From positions 10,168,001 through 10,232,000 of the forward strand of contig OX637353.1 in the NCBI GenBank assembly GCA_951799405.1: a stretch of 64,000 bases of DNA, in the 5' to 3' direction. Shown in pieces: positions 38,001 to 50,000 of this stretch. The translations under genes were made by a program, and so were the position numbers. Source of the stretch: Agapetus fuscipes (Eukaryota; Arthropoda; Insecta; Trichoptera; Glossosomatidae). Positions within the stretch are counted from its first letter, which is position 1. Each line of letters starts with the position of its first letter. The notes under the pieces are model-generated. The model worked only from the letters and a program-made list of their open reading frames with translations, was not told where the DNA came from and made no database searches.

Positions 38001-41000
38001 ATTCTCGTTGAAGTCAACTGTATCGAAAGAATTCATTATTTTATGTTAATAATTCACAACCAAACAAAAAATGTGCTGATGAAATGCGGCGGAATATTTT
38101 GACAGTTCATCTGTCATTGAAGTATGGTCCTAGACCATACCGGAGAACAAACCCAATTCTGATGGTCAAGCAATGTAAATGAACTCGTCAAAACAATGTT
38201 AATACACTTGTAAAAATCATGTTTATAGTAAGAATTCATTTTTTCATGTAAATTCACAATCAAACAAAAAATGTGATAACAATGAAATATGACGGAATAT
38301 TTTGACAGCGCTTAAGCGTTGGTTAATATACGTGTCGACCTTACTTACCTGAGTGCTAGTTTTTGGAGCGCTTAAGCGCTAATTTTACCTTAAGTATTGT
38401 TCTTGAAATGAATTTCCCCAATCTAAGCGCTGGTTTGCCCTTAAGGAAGTGCCAGTTTTGATCGTGAATACGGGGGTTGGTTCTTAACAACCAATAACAA
38501 CATATTATCAGTCCCTAGCAACATTACTTTCCAGCTCCTTTATACCAACTCCATTTCTCAAAAGGAGAATGTTTACATTATAAAAAAATTACCACACTTC
38601 TGCTCAGATATTTTTGAATTGTGAATCCTATATATTATTTTGGCCACTGACTCCAAAATAGTCTATAAAGACATATTCACAGTTGTGTTCCTTTAGGTAT
38701 TTATAAAGCTCCCCCATATCCATGTGGCGCTCGGTCCCACGATTGCTGTTCATGCATTTAAACCCAATCTCTTGGAAGTCATCAAACTTATTTAGTCGAG
38801 GTGCGGAGTCCAGGGGGGCGGTCTCGTTTCTCCGCATCACAATCTTCTTCCAGTTCATGGCCTTGACCGCGGCCCACCACTCGTCCGCATCATCTGTGTC
38901 CCCTTCCACGCATATAACCCCAGGCTTCCCCGGCAACATGAACCCAGTCAAGTGCAAAGTCTCGGCTAACGACAATATATCCTTGCGTTTTGTTTTGCTG
39001 AAAATGTGGTGGGAGTAAATCCACAACCTCGAAAATGATGTCTTGACCTTGATCGGAGCTTCCTTATCTTCTGATGGAGCCTCTTCTCCTGTAGTGTACT
39101 TGTCTATGTTCTCTTGGAGCCAGAATATGATAGAGCAGACGCAAGTTTCCCCTCTCAGTGTATCGATAAACAGAGTTAGCTCCTTATTCATCAGCTTCTG
39201 TTGCTTCCTGTTTAGCTGGTTATTGCGCACAAAGACATCAGGTTCAGTCACAGGATAGTCTATGGGCAGAGCAATACACACTTCTGTCTTCTTCTTGTCA
39301 GCGATTAAATTCACAGAAAAGTCCAGCCTCCCGGGGATTTTGGTTGTCTTGTCTGATAGGTAGTCCTTGACATCTTCCAGGAGTCCTGGATCGTCCATGA
39401 TGAATTCGCCCGGATTTGAAAACATGGATTGTATCATTTCAATTTCCAACAGCTGTTGCTTCAAGCACTCTTCTATTTCGCTCTTATCGCAAATTTTCGA
39501 AAGCTCTTCCTCCAAGTCTCGAAAATTGAGGAAGTCATCGCAGAGGCTGTCAAACTGAAGAGTCATTGCAATTTTCTTCTGTAGCGGAGTCACAATATTT
39601 TATTAATGAATAAATATGTTCAAATATTGGTTTATATTTTCAAAAATCAAAATAGTGGAGTGGGTAGGAAATTATGTCAATGTCAGTTTACAGTTGTCCA
39701 CCAGTTGTCACATTTCCTTTTTACCAACCTGACGGAATTAAATTGAGTCTTGTTTATGGCTGTAAAATTAGAATTACTACAGGGTTTTTTTGTACCTAAG
39801 TACCTTGATATTTTTGTAAAAATTTTAAAGAAAAAATAATATTATAAATCGTATAGAACTAAAGGCCCTGTAATCTAATGGTTAAGACTACGGACTAGTA
39901 TTCTGAAGGTTCCGAGTTTGATTCCCGGCGGAGACCAAAAAATATTTATATTCTCGATCATTCAGCTTTACTACATAAATATGGATTTTGATTGAAAAAT
40001 CATTTTATTTTTTTAAGAAAAAATGGCTACAACTTACTTATTCTTATTGCTTTAATTATCAAATTTTTAGATTCACTCATCTTCAAAGAATTATTTTATG
40101 CTGGCAGCTTATATTCTCAATATGTGAAAGACACAACTATTTTTACACATGAAAATGTTTTGCACCAACATCCACAAATAGCTGCTGTTATTGAAGAAAA
40201 CCTTGAAACAGGGGATGATTATTTATCTTTTTACAGCAAAATTAAAAATGTAAGTACCTATCTGCATGATAGTTATTAATTATTTAATTTTTATTACTCC
40301 TGTAAACTCAGACCTTAAATTTTAAGACCATTGTCTCCGCACATTTTCTTTGCAGAATCCTTTTGGGGCATCATTTTTGAAGGAAAGAATTCAGAAATCA
40401 TTTAAAATTTATTCTTTCCCATTTACTGATGGTACAATTGTAATATTGGGACATGACAAAGGATTAAGCATATACCATTTGAATATTAATTCTTATTTGC
40501 ATAAAAAGCAGACACTAAATCTATATTACCCTTACAATGATTTAACAATTTGGTAAGTGCCGAAACATAAATATGTACAGAACCAAGTATTTTTTGGCTT
40601 GAGTATTCCCTGACTTATAGGTTGGTATGAGGCTGACCACCCATACTGTAAAAAATGGTTCACTTTGCCAATGTCCCCCCTGTTTCAGGGAAGGTCGGCA
40701 AAATTGTGGGGCTTATGTTCATTTGAGGTTTGGATTTTATTTGTAAGTACGCATTCAGCATTTGTAAGCGCGAACTACACATGTTGGTTTGTGGGCATAC
40801 ATCTGAGAGCTTTAAATGAATATATCCTTGCAACTTAGATTATAGATAGTATACTTATTTACTTTATTTTAAAATTTCTCAAATGCTTTTGCAGTAGAGA
40901 AACTCGTTCTAAGTTAAAAACTGTAAGAGAAAAAAACATCTGTCTTGGTTATTTTATTAAAATAAAGTGATGAGAATGTTAAGATAAATCATTATAAATA

Positions 41001-44000
41001 AAATAATGTAAATTGTAATATTTTATAAACAGGAATTATGGAAAAACAATATATTTAGTTGTGGCGATAGACCATATTGCCGATCCAAGATCCAATGATC
41101 ATCAGTATGAAAGTACTAGTCCTATATACATATGGAGAGGAAACCATTTTGATTTCTTTCAATACATCCCTACAGCAAACGCAAAGAGGATCATATCTTT
41201 CAATATTGGTGGCTCAACTTATATAGGTGTTGCAAACCATCAAAATAATTATGGCAAGTACAAAAATCATCATTTTTAATAACTGATTTTCCTTTAAAGT
41301 AGTTCATTTTTTTAAATCTGTTTATGCATAGGTGAAACAAGAATCTTCTCTGAAGTTTTCAAATATGATAATCACGAGAAGAAATTTATTTCTTGGCAAA
41401 AACTAGCATCAGAGTGCGCTGTCAATATCCAATACTTTTGCATACAAGATGAGGCAGCACACAGAAGTTGTTTTTTGCTTATAACAAATGAATTGATGTA
41501 TGGAAGTGGCGCATCATCACATCTTGTAATATACAAAGCTGAAAAGAATATTTTTGTGCCATTTCAAAATCTTGAATCAAGCAGAAACACTCAATGGGTG
41601 GCACTTGTAAGTTTTTCCTTGTCTTTTTCTTCTTCATTTTTTCCCACTACTGGAAGAAGGCTTCTTCCAAGTTATTTCATTTCCTCTTTTCCTCGTGTAG
41701 TCTTACCCAATCACTCACTCGTAAGTTTATAATCATAAAAAATAAAAAATTCAATGAGTATCTGAATATAAAACATAATTAACATTTTTATTCTGGTAAG
41801 AGGTATTCATTAGTATCACTTTCTTAAGCAATTAATTGTTTTTTAATTGAGTATTTATCATTTTAAGGGTCACTCCGGCAAATTCATTATTTTAGCTCTT
41901 GCTGAGACTTCTGAAAGTATTTATGAATATAATGGATGGAAATTTATAAAAAGAACTTTTGGAGAGCAATCATGGCTTGCAAATATACCGAGAACTTTTG
42001 TAAAACCATTTTTTATGGATAATAAATCAGGACTGAGTAAGTGAATTAACTATAAAATGATTACGCGAGAATGAATGTGGAGTCTATTATCTATGATATG
42101 TTTTGTAACTTTTTGATTTCAGGTATTACGGAACCGACTTCTAATGGAACAACAATTCATCTTTATTTTCCATCGTTTAAAGTGATCAATGAAGCTGCAA
42201 ATTTGAAAAATGAAATAATGTTTTTGACAGACAACATTAAAAAATTACTGTCCTGCAAAGAAGCAGGAAGAACCTCCGAGAGTTTGAAAAAAATGTTGCC
42301 ATTAATCAAAAATCAATCTCCCATAGATCACAGTTCCAAAATACACAACAAAAATTTTGAACTGAGTTCTACTTCGGTGAACATTATTCAAACACAAGCA
42401 GTGAGTTTTATTACTCGTATCCCTCAAATCAACTCCTTTCTGTAAATGTTTAATTTACTATCAATTCTTTTCAGATTCATGCTAATGATATAAATTTGGA
42501 TCAAACGGTGATACGCAACCTAAACAGCATTTACCAATTATTTCACAAACAGCGTTCATCGCTAAAGATTCTAGAAGATGTTTTAACAAAAACTGTATCT
42601 ACCAACAGTTATGTAACATTGAAATCTCTGAATGTAAACAATATTAAATTTTCATGCACATTGTCACCCTGTTCATTGAATAATATTGATTTGATCAATT
42701 TACAAAATTACAATATTCCAAAATATCAGAGAGATGTGTTGTATTCCAATCATTTGGATAATTATTTAGAGTTTGAAGTGCATAATTTGATAGTTGAGGA
42801 AACTTTGAATGTTGTGAAAGTAAATGGGAAGCCCATTGATCATATTTACTACCTTTTGGAGGATCTGACAACAAAACTGGGAATCAATGTTACAGGAAAT
42901 GTGTATTTATCCAACGGCTTGTCAGTGGCGGGACTCTTTGATGGTGTGAGTACACTTCATTTAAATTTGTACACAAAGTTTCATTACATCATCAGTTTTT
43001 TATTATTCTTGTAATCTTTCTTTTTGCTAGGTAAATATGATTGAAGAAAAGGTACTTCTCAAAGATGGCGATCAAACATTGAAAGGCAGTATGTTTATCC
43101 AAGATGTAAAATCAAATACCCTCGAAACATCACAAATAAATGACTTGACCGACAGTTTATTGAAGGATATTATGACAAATGAAAATAAAAGTACATTTTC
43201 ACCTTACACATTTGGAAAACTCACCGTCCAAAGTATATTTGCACAAGGTCTCACAAATGGTTTTGATATCGGGTATTTATTTGAAAATGCATTGAAGATA
43301 GAGGGAAACCAAGAAATATATGAAAAAGCAACAGTGATGAATTTAGAAGCTTTGGATATCTCACAATATAATTCAGAAAACTATTACAATCCCGTACAAA
43401 GCATGATTTCTACTTCAGAAGGTTTCTTTGAGATTTTTCAAGATGTACGGTTCCAAAAACTAAATGCCTATAAAATGATTATCAAACAGCGTCTGAATAA
43501 TATACCCATAATAAATGGCGAACTTTCTGTTCTCATGCTGAACTCTCCAACTATGCAAAGAATTACAGGAAACAAAGTATTCCAAAATGTAGAATTGATG
43601 GGTCCTATAAATTTGCAAGGGAGAATCAACAGCAGAAGTCTAGAAATGAAAAACCCTGTCACAATGATAGATCAACCATTAGTTCTAACCGGTAATGTCA
43701 ATTTAATAGAATAAGTTGTACTCACTAAATCAAGTCCAGAAATTATTATTATTGTTAATACTTTCAGGAAACTTCTCAATTAAAGGAAACATATCAATCG
43801 AGAATCAATTGGTATGTGAAAAAATGTCCAACGGGGATGAGACACAATCAGTTAATCAGTTAAATAACATGGCGCTCAAGTTGACAGATTCACACATTCA
43901 TATGCCTGTCGTTTTTTCTGAACCGTTTAAGGTAAACAACCATTCATTGGATCGGTATTATAAAACTTCACTTGCAATTAAGGATAATATTTTTAACTTT

Positions 44001-47000
44001 ATTTTGCCATTTTTATCGTCAGGTTAAACACCTATTTTGTGATTACATAAATGGTATAAATCCCTTCACATGGATCTCTACAGATGCTGATAATGTAATT
44101 ACCATACCTGGAAGGAAAGTATTTTTATATGATTTGAGCATTCAAGAAAGATGTTCAATTATCGAAACCATAAATGGGGTCAATCCTACATATTTTGACG
44201 AAAAAATATTTAGAACTGATTTGGATCAAGCAATTACAGGGCAAATATTTTTCAGTAGCGTTTATGCACGCAGGTAAGTACTTAAATAAAAAATAAATGT
44301 GTCACATAGAATCAAAATGTGAACATTTGGGTATTTAATCAAAATGTATTGTTTTCAGTTTGAAGAGTAAAAACATCGTTATTGGAGGCATATCAATAGA
44401 GAATATTTTAACAAATACAGTGAATAAAAAAATATCTGGTGTCACAACAATAAATGACAAAGCATTAGTAAATAATTTGTTACTTGTCGATTACGTTAAA
44501 TCGGTAACAGTGGGAGGCTACAATTTTAATTATTTATATGAGGACACCTTAAATAGCAATCATTATTTGAAAGAAATTAAAAGCAATATTTTTTTTTTGC
44601 ATCCAATACAAATTATAAATTCAGATATTGGATATGTGCATGAAATAGATCCAGAGAAACTACAAAAAATTAAAAATTGGAGCAATTATGTGATATTTAC
44701 CAATTATCTGTCAGTGAAAAACTCTCTCAACCTAAAGAATTTAATCTTTGATTATTCTATATCCGGAATTTCAAAATACGATTTTCATAATGGCATGTTA
44801 TTAAAAAATGAAGACCAAATTATTTATGGAAGGCAATATTTTACGTCCATTGAATGTCTTAGTCCAACATATGTGAAATACAACATTATCAATGATTATT
44901 TTAACATAGAGGATGTGAAAAATAATACAATTTGGGTGAATGAAGATGTTCATTTGCCGAAGGTGATTTTTAAAGCAGAAGTAACAACACACAATTTAGT
45001 TTTAGAAGGACTGATAAACGGCTTAGATGTGCAAACAGATTTTGTATTGAAAAATCACAGCGAGAACCAGATTTTAAATATATTTGGGAACAAAGTTATA
45101 AAGGGCAATATTGCAATTCAACAACTTTCAACAGCTTCTGTGTGTTCAGTGGATTTGGAACATTTATGTATAATCACCAACTTGAAGAATTCAGAGAACC
45201 CATTCAAAATTTTGATTGAAGGTAACTAACATTTGGTAATATTTTAAACCACTGCTTAAAATTTTTGGAACAAATCCCCCTAGAATATAAAATTCAACGG
45301 CCTCCCCATACAAAATAGTTGTGCGTTAATGGCATTCAAACTGAAGAACTCCTGAACAGATGCACGTCATATTCACAACAAATATTGTTCAGGACTTGGG
45401 ATGTGCTTCCTCATCATTAGTAGATTTTAAATTGTTGTTTTTTAAATAAATAAACATGATCAATCACAGCACCTTTTTATGTTAAACCTATGCGAGAAAC
45501 AAAACTCATTTTGACATTCGAATTTTAACCGGTGTGAAGACAGCCTGACAGGTGCCAGCCTGACAGTTGGGGAAAATTGAATTTCCCCACATAATAAAAA
45601 TAATAGGGTATTTTCACATTTTTCTTTTTTTTGTGATTTAAATTCTTTTATGCGTTATTAGCCCAAAACTTCTTGAATTCTAATTTTAGTTGTATTTTTA
45701 GCAAAGTTATAAGCATTTTAAAATCGATCTTTGAATTTTCGCGCCAAAACGCTACTAGATGAAATTTTCTCGCGTGACGTCACGGTCTTGTAAACATCGC
45801 CGTATCTACTGACAGCCCTCACATTAATGTCATTCAAGCATCGCTTTTTCATGTTTACACCATTGCGGATGTGTTTTTTCAAGAAGTTTGTGTGTTTCTT
45901 TAAGAACATATCATTTGTTTTTGTTGTTTTCATTTGTTTCTGTTGTCAACAACACAAGTTAACAGAGTATGGAATGTCAATAAAAGAACGTGACGTCAAC
46001 ATATGACGTCACATTACCCGAAATACAAGAAGCAGATCTCACATCCGTTTAAAAACTTGTCCAAAAACCTATATTTTCTTTTTTAAATATAAAATCGAAA
46101 AAAAATATTTTCGGCTTCAAATCAACATATTATTATTAGATTTTTCGAAATCTATCAAAATAATATACTTTTTATCATATTCCTCACTATTGCAAATACC
46201 CTATTCTAAAAACTGAATTAAAAAGTAATTGAAGTACAAATTAAAGAAATTAAATAATGTAAACAAATAAAACATACGTAAAACTACTTAAATATATTAA
46301 AAAATTGACCAAATACCCAGGTTCTCCATAGTAAATGCACTTTTTACGGGATGGAATTTTGTGCAAAAACAAAAACATAAACCCTATATTTTTATATTTT
46401 TTTATGATAACTAAGTAAATAATAAAGCCCATAAAGCAATAATTTTTTTGTGTCTTTTTCCGAGAACAAAAAAAAAAAAATTTCCTCACGTGCATTTTCA
46501 TACAAATTTCAATGTACACGCGCTCACGCATGTTACGAGATTTGCAATACCAACACGCTATTTTTTATTTTTTTGATGACAGCTAAGTATATAATAAAGC
46601 ATTACAAGTCAAAAAATTTGGTGATTTTTTTGCAAGTGATGTGAAAAAAAAACAACATTTTCAAACACATTTTTACAATTTTTAATATTTTTAGGCTGGA
46701 AGATTGTGAGAGAACGAACTCATAGACACCCCTTTTTTTTCTTCCAATATGATAGCTAAGTATATAATGAAGCAATTAAAGCAATAAAAAAAATGTGTCT
46801 TTTCGCTAGTGATGTAAAAAAAAAAACTTTCAAACTTTCATATTTTACAAATTTTCATACTTTGGGCTGGAAGATTGTGAGAGAACGAACTCATAGACAC
46901 CGCTTTTTTTTCTTCCAATATGATAGCTAAGTACATAATGAAGCAATTAAAGCAATAAAAAAAAGTGTCTTTTCGCTAGGGATGAGAAAAAAAAAATCTT

Positions 47001-50000
47001 TTAAATTTTCATACTGTACAGTTTTTCATACTTTGGGCTGGCAGATTGTGAGAGAACGAACTCATAGACACCCCTTTTTTTTCTTCCAATATGATAGCTA
47101 AGTATATAATGAAGCAATTAAAGCAATAAAAAAAACGTGTCTTTTCGCTAGGGATGAGAAAAAAAAAATCTTTCAAATTTTCATACTTTGCAAATTTTCA
47201 TACTTTGGGCTGGAAGATTGTCAGAGAACGAACTCATAGACACCCCTTTTTTACTTCCAATATGATAGCTAAGTATATAATGAAGCAATTAAAGCAATAA
47301 AAAAAATGTGTCTTTTCGCTAGGGATGAGAAAAAAAAAATCTTTCAAACTTTCATACTTTACAAATTTTCATACTTTGGGCTGGAAGATTGTGAGAGAAC
47401 GAACTTTAATTGCTTCATTATATACTTAGCTATCATATTGGAAGAAAAAAAAGGGGTGTCTATGAGTTCGTTCTCTCACAATCTTCCAGCCCAAAGTATG
47501 AAAATTTGCAAAGTATGAAAATTTGAAAGATTTTTTTTTTCTCATCCCTAGCGAAAAGACACATTTTTTTTATTGCTTTAATTGCTTCATTATATACTTA
47601 GCTATCATATTGGAAGAAAAACAAGGGGTGTCTATGAGTTCGTTCTCTCACAATCTTCCAGCCCAAAGTATGAAAATTTGCAAAGTATGAAAATTTGAAT
47701 GATTTTTTTTTTCTCATCCCTAGCGAAAAGACACATTTTTTTTATTGCTTTAATTGCTTCATTATATACTTAGCTATCATATTGGAAGAAAAAAAAGGGG
47801 TGTCTATGAGTTCGTTCTCTCACAATCTTCCAGCCCAAAGTATGAAAATTTGCAAAGTATGAAAATTTGAAAGATTTTTTTTTTCTCATCCCTAGCGAAA
47901 AGACACATTTTTTTTATTGCTTTAATTGCTTCATTATATACTTAGCTATCATATTGGAAGAAAAAAAAGGGGTGTCTATGAGTTCGTTCTCTCACAATCT
48001 GCCAGCCCAAAGTATGAAAATTTGTAAAATATGAAAGTTTGAAAGTTTTGTTTTTCACATCACTAGCGAAAAGACACATTTTTTTTTATTGCTTTAATTG
48101 CTTCATTATATACTTAGCTATCATATTGGAAGAAAAAAAAGCGGTGTCTATGAGTTCGTTCTCTCACAATCTTCCAGCCCAAAGTATGAAAATTTGTAAA
48201 GTATGAAAGTTTGAAAGATTTTTTTTTTCTCATCCCTAGCGAAAAGACACATTTTTTTTTATTGCTTTAATTGCTTCATTATATACTTAGCTATCATATT
48301 GGAAGAAAAAAAAGGGGTGTCTATGAGTTCGTTCTCTCACAATCTGCCAGCCCAAAGTATGAAAATTTGTAAAATATGAAAGTTTGAAAGTTTTGTTTTT
48401 CACATCACTAGCGAAAAGACACATTTCTTTTTTTGCGTATTATGCTTCATGATGTACTTAGCTATCATATTGGAAGAAAAAAAAGTTGTGTCTATGAGTT
48501 CGTTCTCTCACAATCTTCCAGCCCAAAGTATGAAAATTTGCAAAGTATGAAAATTTGAAAGATTTTTTTTTTCTCATCCCTAGCGAAAAGACACATTTTT
48601 TTTATTGCTTAATTGCTTCATTATATACTTAGCTATCATATTGGAAGTAAAAAAAGGGGTGTCTATGAGTTCGTTCTCTCACAATCTTCCAGCCCAAAGT
48701 ATGAAAATTTGAAAGATTTTTTTTTCTCATCCCTAGCGAAAAGACACATTTTTTTTATTGCTTAATTGCTTCATTATATATTTAGCTATCATATTGGAAG
48801 AAAAAAAAGGGGTGTCTATGAGTTCGTTCTCTCACAATCTGCCAGCCCAAAGTATGAAAATTTGTAAAATATGAAAGTTGAAAGTTTTGTTTTTCACATC
48901 ACTAGCGAAAAGACACATTTTTTTTTTTGCTTATTATGCTTCATTATGTACTTAGCTATCATATTGGAAGAAAAAAAAGCGGTGTCTATGAGTTCGTTCT
49001 CTCACAATTTTCCAGCCCAAAGTATGAAAATTTGCAAAGTATGAAAATTTGAAAGATTTTTTTTTTCTCATCCCTAGCGAAAAGACACATTTTTTTTATT
49101 GCTTTAATTGCTTCATTATATACTTAGCTATCATATTGGAAGAAAAAAAAGGGGTGTCTATGAGTTCGTTCTCTCACAATCTTCCAGCCCAAAGTATGAA
49201 AATTTGTAAAGTATGAAAGTTTGAAAGATTTTTTTTTCTCATCCCTAGCGAAAAGACACATTTTTTTTATTGCTTTAATTGCTTCATTATATACTTAGCT
49301 ATCATATTGGAAGAAAAAAAGGGGTGTCTATGAGTTCGTTCTCTCACAATCTGCCAGCCCAAAGTATGAAAATTTGTAAAATATGAAAGTTTGAAAGTTT
49401 TGTTTTTCACATCACTAGCGAAAAGACACATTTTTTTTTTGCTTATTATGCTTCATTATGTACTTAGCTATCATATTGGAAGAAAAAAAAGCGGTGTCTA
49501 TGAGTTCGTTCTCTCACAATCTTCCAGCCCAAAGTATGAAAATTTGCAAAGTATGAAAATTTTAAAGATTTTTTTTTTCTCATCCCTAGCGAAAAGACAC
49601 ATTTTTTTTATTGCTTTAATTGCTTCATTATATACTAAGCTATCATATTGGAAGTAAAAAAAGGGGTGTCTATGAGTTCGTTCTCTCACAATCTTCCAGC
49701 CCAAAGTATGAAAATTTGCAAAGTATGAAAATTTGAAAGATTTTTTTTTCTCATCCCTAGCGAAAAGACACATTTTTTTTATTGCTTTAATTGCTTCATT
49801 ATATACTTAGCTATCATATTGGAACAAAAAAAAGGGGTGTCTATGAGTTCGTTCTCTCACAATCTTCCAGCCCAAAGTATGAAAAACTGTACAGTATGAA
49901 AATTTAAAAGATTTTTTTTTTCTCATCCCTAGCGAAAAGACACATTTTTTTTATTGCTTTAATTGCTTCATTATGTACTTAGCTATCATATTGGAAGAAA

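Larger units (their letters stand above)
30663..38478. mobile_element. Outer Harbinger-like element (relic) enclosing ISL2EU
   Basis: Ends AACCCCCGTATTCACGATCA and its exact complement pair over 26 bp. Both ends share subterminal motifs (AAGTGCC, AAGCGCT, GGAGCG, GTCGAC). Between the inner element and the right end are a truncated MYB/SANT-like ORF start (37742) and a truncated HARBI1-like start (38036), the two genes of Harbinger transposons. I infer that a deleted Harbinger copy was later hit by the ISL2EU element. No target duplication is clear (TAA left, TTG right). The alternative is that these are the ends of one composite element. Confidence 0.6.

Noticed and set aside
30845..38478. 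Polinton/Maverick or virus-like element
   Set aside because: No polymerase B, capsid or ATPase genes and the element is too short; the YqaJ-type nuclease is explained by the ISL2EU type.
38628..39566. Processed retrocopy of RWDD2
   Set aside because: Intronless, but no poly(A) tract, no target duplication and a fully intact frame.
39567..39593. GTG start extending RWDD2 by nine residues
   Set aside because: The first ATG, 39566, precedes the conserved region and GTG is an unlikely start in an animal gene.
39865..39945. tRNA gene
   Set aside because: Same pattern of boxes without proper stems; resembles the S2 SINE head.
47306..47518. Coding ORFs in the foldback array
   Set aside because: Short frames repeat with the array, cross the inversion point and run through poly-A/T tracts; no protein signal.
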